A stretch of 64,000 nt of DNA from Hansfordia pulvinata (taxonomy: Eukaryota; Ascomycota; Sordariomycetes; Xylariales). The stretch covers positions 1,054,001 to 1,118,000 of the forward strand of contig BJKQ01000001.1 in NCBI GenBank assembly GCA_006538405.1, written 5' to 3'. A program made the position numbers and the translations under genes. Positions within the stretch are counted from its first letter, which is position 1. Every line of letters begins with the position of its first letter. Below are positions 57,221 through 64,000 of this stretch, piece after piece. Below the pieces are notes generated by a model. It ran no database searches. It was not told the DNA's origin and saw only the letters and a list, made by a program, of their open reading frames with translations.

Positions 57221-59807
57221 TACGAGTACCTCCTTACCTACATGTACACGTATTCTGCTCGTGCTATGGTGGTAGGTATCTAATGGAGGTTACCACAAAC
57301 CTCATCAACAATCCATCACCACCCACTCCCGCCGGACGCCCACACACCCAGTGCGAGTACCTATGTACAATTAGTACTCGTAAGGCAGGGACCCGGGGCG
57401 GGACGGGAGTCCCCAAAGCAAGGCTAACTTATTAAAGGTCAGGAGCCAGTCGGCGGAAGGCACGGTACTTAAAATGATGTACCCCAGTGACCCCGTAATC
57501 AGGCAGGTACGAGATCAAAGGTAACCTCACTAACAATGGAAGCTGGAGAAAGGAGTAATAAAGTGAGAATACCTAACTGGAGCTGACTCGATCGCGCTAC
57601 AGGAGACTAAAATGGAGCAGTGGGCGACTGCGAGTGTTCCCATCGTACCTAAGGTAAGTGGTAAGTATCTCCATCGATGCTGATGACCGGGCTACAGTAA
57701 GTACCTAGATTGTTGGATGCTTTCTTTCTCGTCAAAAGCCCTATACTCCGTACAAGCAAGCAAGGTCGAACAAAGCAAAAGGACCACGGTTGGTTGTGGA
57801 CATGAAAGCTCGTTCCGAGTACCTGGTCAGATCCCACATCGGGCAGGTCTTTGTGGGTGGGTGCCTGGCTGGAATCAAAGGCCGCCGCTGGGCATCCCGG
57901 GCATGGACAGTCGAAATGACCCCAGGGGTTTCTCGCGATCCCTTGTCCCACGCGAGGTGGTGTCTCGCGGCTGTTCAACAGGCCCCCCCCCCACCCCCTC
58001 CTTGCATCTTTGTGCTGGCTGTGTTTGTCTACGGCGCCGGGTAAGGTAACAGGCGGCGCCAGTGCTTCGCAACTTGCTTTCTTCGCCTGTCGAGCAGCTG
58101 ACTGTGGGTGCGGTCCGAGACGGAAGGGATCGACAAGCGCGGTCATCAGGGGCCACCAGTCATGCTACCATCCTTACTCGTGCTGGGGGCGGCAGGTTCT
58201 GGCTGCGGTCTTTGAATCATTGTTTCAACGGAAGCATCTGACTCGGGTTGCATGGGTGAGTGGTACTCGCACGAGAAGAGTTACTCGTATGCGCGACCCT
58301 TTGGGCGTCCAGTGTCTACATAGGTGTGTCAGGCGGGGAGCATACAAGAGCGTGGCTCCGTTGGTTTCTCCCACAATCAGAAGCGGCAAGATGATTGGGC
58401 AAGGCTGTGCGGCTCGCGAGGATGGGCCGTGGGCTGTGCACGCACGCAGGCAGGCTGACCGAAGACGACGGGCCAACGCAGAGGCGCCGTGGCACAGGCA
58501 AGCGCGGTGTGTCTATTCGCGGCCCGTTGCATGGCAAGGCCCAATCGAGAAGAACTGCCGTTTGTCTGCTGTGAGGGAGAAAGGTAGCTTTCAGCTGCGG
58601 AGCAAAGCGGGCTGCCAATCGTCTACTCGTAGGCAGGTTGCTGTGATACGAGCCGCCGAGAACGAACCGCCGGGGCGCATCCGGGAAGCGGGCGCGGTGG
58701 TGAGCCGGTGGGCAGCCACGGAGATGCCGAAGCAACGCAGTACATAGGTATGTTCTGCTGGATGGTCGATATGATGTGCGTAAGAGCAGTCCATGGAAGT
58801 CGGTAGATGAAATCAAACGCCTGGCCGCGTGTGCCGAGACCGGGTGCGGAACTTGGTTGCCAGTGAGGTGGTCGGCAGGTAGGATTCGACAGGTGGTACG
58901 AGTACCTAACGAGTATTCACCTCAGGCACCAGCCAGCTCGTGGTCTTGCGGGGCGCTGCAAGACAAAGGCATCCCCCTTGGCGGTGATGCTATTCTGGGA
59001 GTCTCACCTCACCGAAGCCACTCCGTCATGGGTGAGTAGGTACCTTAGGTACCTTAACTTGGTACGTTGGCAGCAACCTCCAGCTGGAAAGGAGACAGAA
59101 AGCTTCGGGCACTGCCCACTCTGGAGCTCTAACTTGGTGGCTCAGGTGGAGTCCATTGGTGCCTGGGGCGTGTGGGCGTCCCGGTGCAGCTAACTTTTAG
59201 TGGGAACGGGGGCTGCCGAGGGGGACCTCAGTCGCTGCCCGAGTACGAGAGCCCTACGAGTACGTGCCCACCCGTGCCACGAGTGCCCTCCAGCTAGCAT
59301 CCAACGGACAAATCCAATGGGCCTGCCACCTATGCCTGTGCCTGTGCCAACGAGTACCTTACCTGGTATGGTGGGCACTCTGCCCGTCAGCGCCAACCGC
59401 GTCGGGAATGGCGGCGACCCGGGCGGCCTTACCACCTGTCAGCCGCTCTCCACCGCGCCCAAGGATTCATTCCATACGAGTGCATGTGCTTTGATTAGGT
59501 ACATGTATCTACTTACAAGCCTGTAATGTAAAGCACGAGCATGCGTGTACCTAGACAGCTTAACTTATGTACCTAACCTAATGGCTGCTGGATCGCCATA
59601 CAAATTGCAGTGTCTCGAGAGAGAGATCCCGCCGTGTTCTGCTGTTGATAAAGAAATGGAAATGTTACATGCGGCGGATTGCCAGCCTGTCTTGCTGCGC
59701 TTCCTTTCCTCTCACTCCGCGATTCTGGACACAGATCTGTGGAGATGTGCAGGACCACCCCAGCAGCGAGCCTATTCCCATGCATGCCTGTGACATGCAT
59801 ACGAGTA
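57221..59807. other. second cluster of seven TACGAGTA/TACTCGTA octamers
   Basis: Copies begin at 57221, 57375, 58282, 58624, 58897, 59255 and 59800. Same word as the 40-42 kb cluster, again confined to gene-free DNA. Confidence 0.7.
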
Positions 59808-60049
59808 GAATTACCAGAGCAGATATCAGAATCGTGGAATATGGACTCTAGAATATCGACTCAGTAAGCCACAAACCAGCAAGCTGTCACTCGATAACCT
59901 GACTATAACCTTGCGTCTATCCGCTGATACGAATACTCAGGTCAAGACAGCTCTGCCTGTAGCTTAAGTCTACCGACGATTGAGTGCCTACCTAGGTAGT
60001 AAGAATACCGCCTTGATTTCGATACCACACGTCAAGATTCTGGGCCCAT

Positions 60050-60077
60050 GGGTACCATGAACCGGGTACCATGAACC
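60050..60077 (+). repeat. 14-bp perfect tandem duplication
   Basis: GGGTACCATGAACC occurs twice in direct succession. Small, with no gene attached. Confidence 0.9.
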
Positions 60078-60415
60078 AGTCGCGGCTTGTTCAACTGGTC
60101 AGCAAACCCTCCTCCTGTTCCTCCCTACTATATACGCCACAAGAGTCGTCAAAGGTTCCCCACTGCAAGGGAAAGGCTTGCACGCACCACTACAACCTCA
60201 CGATGATAGCGGCTTAGGAGGATCAAGACTTGCCATCAATTTTCCCAATCTGCCGAATATTGCCCAGCTGTCGACCTGCCCAACTCAGTAAGCCTAGTAA
60301 GTATTCTTACACCTGTGCTGCCAAAGCCCGCATCCTTCGCGGTGACGGAGCCGGAGTTCAACGCACCGCCCGCGAGGCCTGTACTCGTGCGAGTATTCCC
60401 TGCTCGCGGCCCTCA

Positions 60416-62231
60416 TCACGGCAAGTCGAAGCCCATGTTGACGTGGACGGCCTTGGTCTCGGTGTAGGCGGCCAGGCCGGCCTCGCCGAGCTCGCGGCCG
60501 ATGCCGCTCTGCTTGAAGCCGCCAAAGGGGATGCGGAAGTCGGAGTCGTTGGACGAGTTGATCCAGACGGAGCCGGCCTGGATGCGGGCGGCGGCGCGGT
60601 GGGCGCGGCGGATGTTGAGGCTGAAGACGGCGGCGCCGAGGCCGTAGGTGGTGTCGTTGGCCATGGCGATGGCCTCGTCGTCGGTGCGGAAGGGCACGAC
60701 GACGCAGAAGGGGCCGAAGACCTCCTCGCGGTAGATGCGCATGCTGCTCTTGACGTCGGTGAAGACGGTGGGCTCGACGAAGAAGCCCTTGCCGCCCAGC
60801 GGGCACGCCTTGCCGCCCATGGCCAGCGTCGCGCCCTCGGCCGAGCCGGCCTCGACGTAGCCCATGACGCGCTCGTACTGCGCGCGCGTCACCTGCGGGC
60901 CCTGGTACGTGTCGGCCGCGAAGGGGTCGCCGACCTTGGACGTCGTGCGGATGCGCTCGCGGAACTGCTCCACGAAAGCCTCGTACACCGACTCGTGCAC
61001 CAGGATCCGCGACGTCGCCGTGCAGATCTGCCCCTGGTTGAACATGATGCCCATGTGCGCCCACCGCACCGCCTGCACCAGGTCGGCGTCCTCGAACACG
61101 ACCAGAGGCGACTTGCCCCCCGTCTCCAGCGTCACGTTCTTCATGTTGGCGCTCGCCGTCTTCTGGATCTGCTTGCCCGTCGCCGTCGACCCCGTGAACG
61201 CAATCTTGTCCACCCCCGGGTGCTCCGCCAGGGCCTGCCCGGCCTCCCGCCCGAACCCGTTGACCACGTTGATCACCCCGGGCGGGAACCCGGCCTCGGC
61301 CACCAGCCGCGCCAGCACCAGCGCTGACAGCGGCGTCTGCTCCGCCGGCTTGAGCACCACCGTGTTGCCGCACGCGATCGCCGGCCCCAGCTTCCACGCC
61401 GCCATGACCAGGGGGAAGTTCCACTGGGGGGCGAACAAGCACACACTGTCAGAGACGAATATTCTGCAAATACGGGCTCTTTTTTCAAGGGTGACGGTGA
61501 GGGCGAGGGTGGAAGACTTGAAGAGAAGGGGGATGGTGGGGACGGGGGAACACAAAGAAAAGAAAAGAGACCGTAAAAAGGAAAACTCACGGGGATGATC
61601 TGGCCGCAGACGCCAATGGGCTGCTTGAGCGTGTACGCAAACTTGTGGCCGGGCTGCGGGATGGTCTGCCCGTGCACCTTGTCGGCGTACCCGGCGTAGT
61701 AGCGCAGGCACTTGATGGCGCCGGGCACGTCGAGCGTCGTGGACACGCCGTAGGGCTTGCCGTTGTCCCACGTCTCGAGCGTCGCCAGCGTTTCGAGCTC
61801 GCGCTCCATCAGGTCCGCCAGCTTGTGCATCAGCTGGCCCCGCGCCGTCGGGTCCATGTCGCGCCACGCCGGGTCCTCGAACGCCGCCCGCCGCCGACAC
61901 GGCCCGGTCGATGTCCTCGGCCCCGGCCGCCTCGACCGAGACGATCTCCTGCTCGTCGCTGCGGCGGAGTTAGTGAGGATGGTCAGCAACGAGACGGCAA
62001 CGCAAGCTCAGGACGACCGAGAGGCAAGAGACTTTGGCGCGCGCGTGATCCGGAGGGGCGGGGGGCGGGGTGTCAAGAGACGGAGAGAAACGTCGCTACT
62101 CACGTCGGGTTGATGCTGGTCACCTTGGTCCCCGACTTGGCCTTGACAAACTCATTGTTGATGAAGAGGCCCGTGTCGAGGGTGATTTGCTTGCCGTTGG
62201 GCGCGGTGAGGTTGGCCTTGAGGTCAGCCAT
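60416..62231 (-). CDS. NAD(P)+-dependent aldehyde dehydrogenase, one frame break
   Basis: Oxidises aldehydes to acids. Exons 62231-62104, 61958-61591 and 61423-60416 with GT-AG introns. Landmarks: LFINNEFVKAKSGTKVTSINP, DEQEIVSVEAAGAEDIDRAV, AFEDPAWRDM, the PWNFP motif with the exon 2-3 junction falling between Pro and Trp, FTGSTATGKQIQ, catalytic Glu266 in LETGGK, catalytic Cys300 in FNQGQICTA, EEVFGPFCVV, and PFGGFKQSGIGRELG near the end. The frame changes within exon 2 at 61882-61896: DIDRAVSAA reads in one frame and RAAFEDPAW in another. Two missing bases (CG) in the GCGGCGGGCGGCG stretch, or one extra base, explain it. With two restored the protein is 501 residues, the normal size, and active-site numbering fits the family. 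No TATA-less doubt here: CTATAGGTATATAAG lies at about 62260-62280 upstream. Confidence 0.92.
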
Positions 62232-64000
62232 GGTGGCAGCACTCTCGGGTATCACTTGGGGTGCTATAGGTATATAAGTATGTGCTCTCTGGGACACAGT
62301 CAAGGTCGTCAGGTAAGATCGCCAGTGCTGGGGAGACCGGTGAGTATTGAATATTGGATGGTAAGAGAGGGGTCTCAGAAAAGACTGCCGTGCGATGCGG
62401 CATGGGCTGACTGTCTGCCTATATATGTGTCCCACCCCATTTTGCCGTGGACTCCCACGCGTTACGCTATGTGCTGTCGGGGCCGTTCTCCAACTCTCAT
62501 TACACAGAGTGAGTCCACTTGCTTGTACACGCCCCCTCCTTCCCCACGGTGGCACACAATGCGTATCACGTCTCCATTCGCGAGGGGTCCGCACGCCGGC
62601 GTTCAGCGTTGCGCCGCGCGACAGCCTCCCGGCACCAGCCCCTCACTCCTCGCCGCTTCACCGGGCTCGAGTCCCTCCGCGGGGGCCCCGGCAGATCAGC
62701 CATGAGCTGAACCCCCCCGCCCCGGACTCTTGTCACTCTCCGGGCCCCCTTCTCTCCCTCTCTCCTCCTCTTTGAATCAAAGATCTACCTTTCGGGGAAA
62801 GCAAGAGACCAGGGCGGTGCGTGCGGGCAAGGCCCGCGTCAGCCCCGAAAAGCCAAGACCACGAGGCCCCCGCAAGCTGGCATGGCTGGCTGCAAATTCG
62901 TTTACAAATCCGCGGCTCAAAGCGCGAGCGAGCGAGTGGGGTGGGGAGGCAGTCGCAGTGCAGCGCAGTGGATCGGATAAAGTGGTGTTGTCAACCAGGA
63001 TGTACCTGGAGACCAGTCGCCAGGGGGGATGGGGCAACTGGAGGTACTCGTCCGAGCAGGGCAGAGCAGAGCAGAGCAGGGCGGGTATGTAGTCCGAGTA
63101 GTAGGGCAGCAAAATGCGATGTGATTTCCTGCGCTGGCGAGGCGCCGTCCGCTGGTTGCGCTGGCGCGTCCGCCCGCGCAGAGACGAATAGTCCGATTCG
63201 TATAGTCTGACGGGCGGCCGGTGCTCTCACTGGCCAATGCCACCCGGACGGACCCATGTCGAGAGCGGGCGCGCGTGCGAACGCCTCCCCCGCACCCAAC
63301 CCCGGCCCGTTTTTTTCAGGCTCGCTGCGCTGCCTCGGTCGACGCTCCCGGGGCGCTCGCAGCTTGGTAATGACGGAGGAGCTGTGCGCGGGGGCTCATG
63401 GTCAGGCGTGCCAGGCTCTAAGGATAAGGACAGTGCGGATGTGATCAGCGCGGTCAGTCCGCAGGCCAGGGGCAAAGAAGACGTGAAGTAGACACGGGGG
63501 GCTCCTCTCTCACCACGCCCACGACTAGTTCGTGACACCGTGATTGCGAGAGTGCGAGTACCGTGCTCAATAGTCGTAGCTGCGGCCCAGGTATTCTCCG
63601 ATGCCCCCAGGCAGCGGCGCCCCCTCGCCCTCGATGCGATCGACGTCAACCCCTCCCCTCAGCAGCATCGTGCCATGTCGATGCACTGCAACCGGGGGCG
63701 AGCCCCTTGCTACCTGTCTTTGAGCTAGAGAGTTTGCTGCAGCCCTGTTCGGAGCAACTGGTTGATCCATGGAAGCCGAGGCCTGTCGCGGGTTCTTGCT
63801 GCTGGATAGTGCGGAACTCGTCGTGTCCCTTTGCGTGAAAGACCATCGTGTCTTGTTCAGGTGGGATTCAGTTGGTTCTCGGCAAACGCAGAACAGTCTT
63901 GCTCTGCCCTCGAGGTTCATGCCGGGGGCGATAGGTAGGTAGGTATGAAGCGTGGGGTTCAACTGGGAGGGAAGGGCCAACTAGGACAAAGAGCCTTTGG
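62232..64000. other. gene-free end of window
   Basis: Upstream side of the aldehyde dehydrogenase gene. Contains an AGAGC tandem stretch near 63060-63080 and a GGTAGGTAGGTA word near 63932. No coding sequence recognised. Confidence 0.5.
62255..62285 (-). promoter_or_regulatory. probable TATA element of the aldehyde dehydrogenase gene
   Basis: Read on the - strand, an AT-rich CTTATATACCTATAG sequence lies about 30-50 bp upstream of the start codon at 62231. Position and composition suit a core promoter with a short leader, but only by inspection. Confidence 0.35.

Larger units (their letters stand above)
56768..60415. other. gene-free region, 3.6 kb
   Basis: Starts as the GH20 promoter. Holds GGCCAGG/GGCCAAGG repeats near 56980-57010, TACATGTA at 57239 and 59500, seven TACGAGTA/TACTCGTA copies from 57221 to 59807, a C-rich run near 57985-57995, and a 14-bp direct repeat at 60050-60077. 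No coding sequence recognised. Confidence 0.6.

Noticed and set aside
48540..62231. Secondary-metabolite cluster (aminotransferase, P450, GH20, aldehyde dehydrogenase)
   Set aside because: No synthase, transporter or regulator; the genes are spaced by 0.5-3.6 kb and have ordinary primary-metabolism roles.

Overview
This is a filamentous ascomycete chromosome fragment, most likely Sordariomycetes. Introns are short (about 55-140 nt) with GTRAGT-type donors and CTAAC/CTGAC branch sites. Coding GC is high, leaders are pyrimidine-rich, and intergenic DNA is sprinkled with TACCTACC/GGTAGGTA words. I support 13 protein genes and no RNA gene, virus, transposon or CRISPR array. Thirteen genes in 64 kb is sparse for this class; the largest gene-free block is about 10.7 kb.

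Layout. 1-1374: 3' part of a DUR3-like urea/solute symporter. 1375-12047: gene-free. 12048-14237: nine-exon secreted protein with an internal hydrophobic hairpin. 18880-19372: small conserved protein. 20506-26735 (-) and 27748-29690 (+): divergent DOP1 (endosome-Golgi traffic) and MON1 (Rab7 exchange factor subunit). 30069-32524 (-): acidic, octapeptide-repeat protein. 34508-37697 (-): large disordered protein. 43067-44677 (+): ER protein disulfide isomerase ending HDEL. 46961-47260 (+): 99-residue secreted protein. 48540-50403 (+) and 50929-52687 (-): ARO8-type aromatic aminotransferase and a CYP52/539-like P450, tail to tail. 54865-56767 (-): GH20 beta-N-acetylhexosaminidase. 60416-62231 (-): class-3-fold aldehyde dehydrogenase of about 501 residues.

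The genes are mostly housekeeping (membrane traffic, secretory folding, amino-acid and aldehyde metabolism, chitin turnover). I do not see a biosynthetic cluster.

The two most notable things are not genes. First, five of the 13 genes carry six reading-frame breaks, five equivalent to loss of one base and one to loss of two, nearly all in simple sequence; restoring the bases gives total coding lengths divisible by three with family-typical sizes. This is either assembly error or real decay, and it decides how the annotation should be read. Second, intergenic DNA is strongly enriched in short inverted words of the form TAC-NN-GTA (TACATGTA and TACGAGTA/TACTCGTA), with two dense clusters, and carries several 21-23 nt pure G/C tracts.
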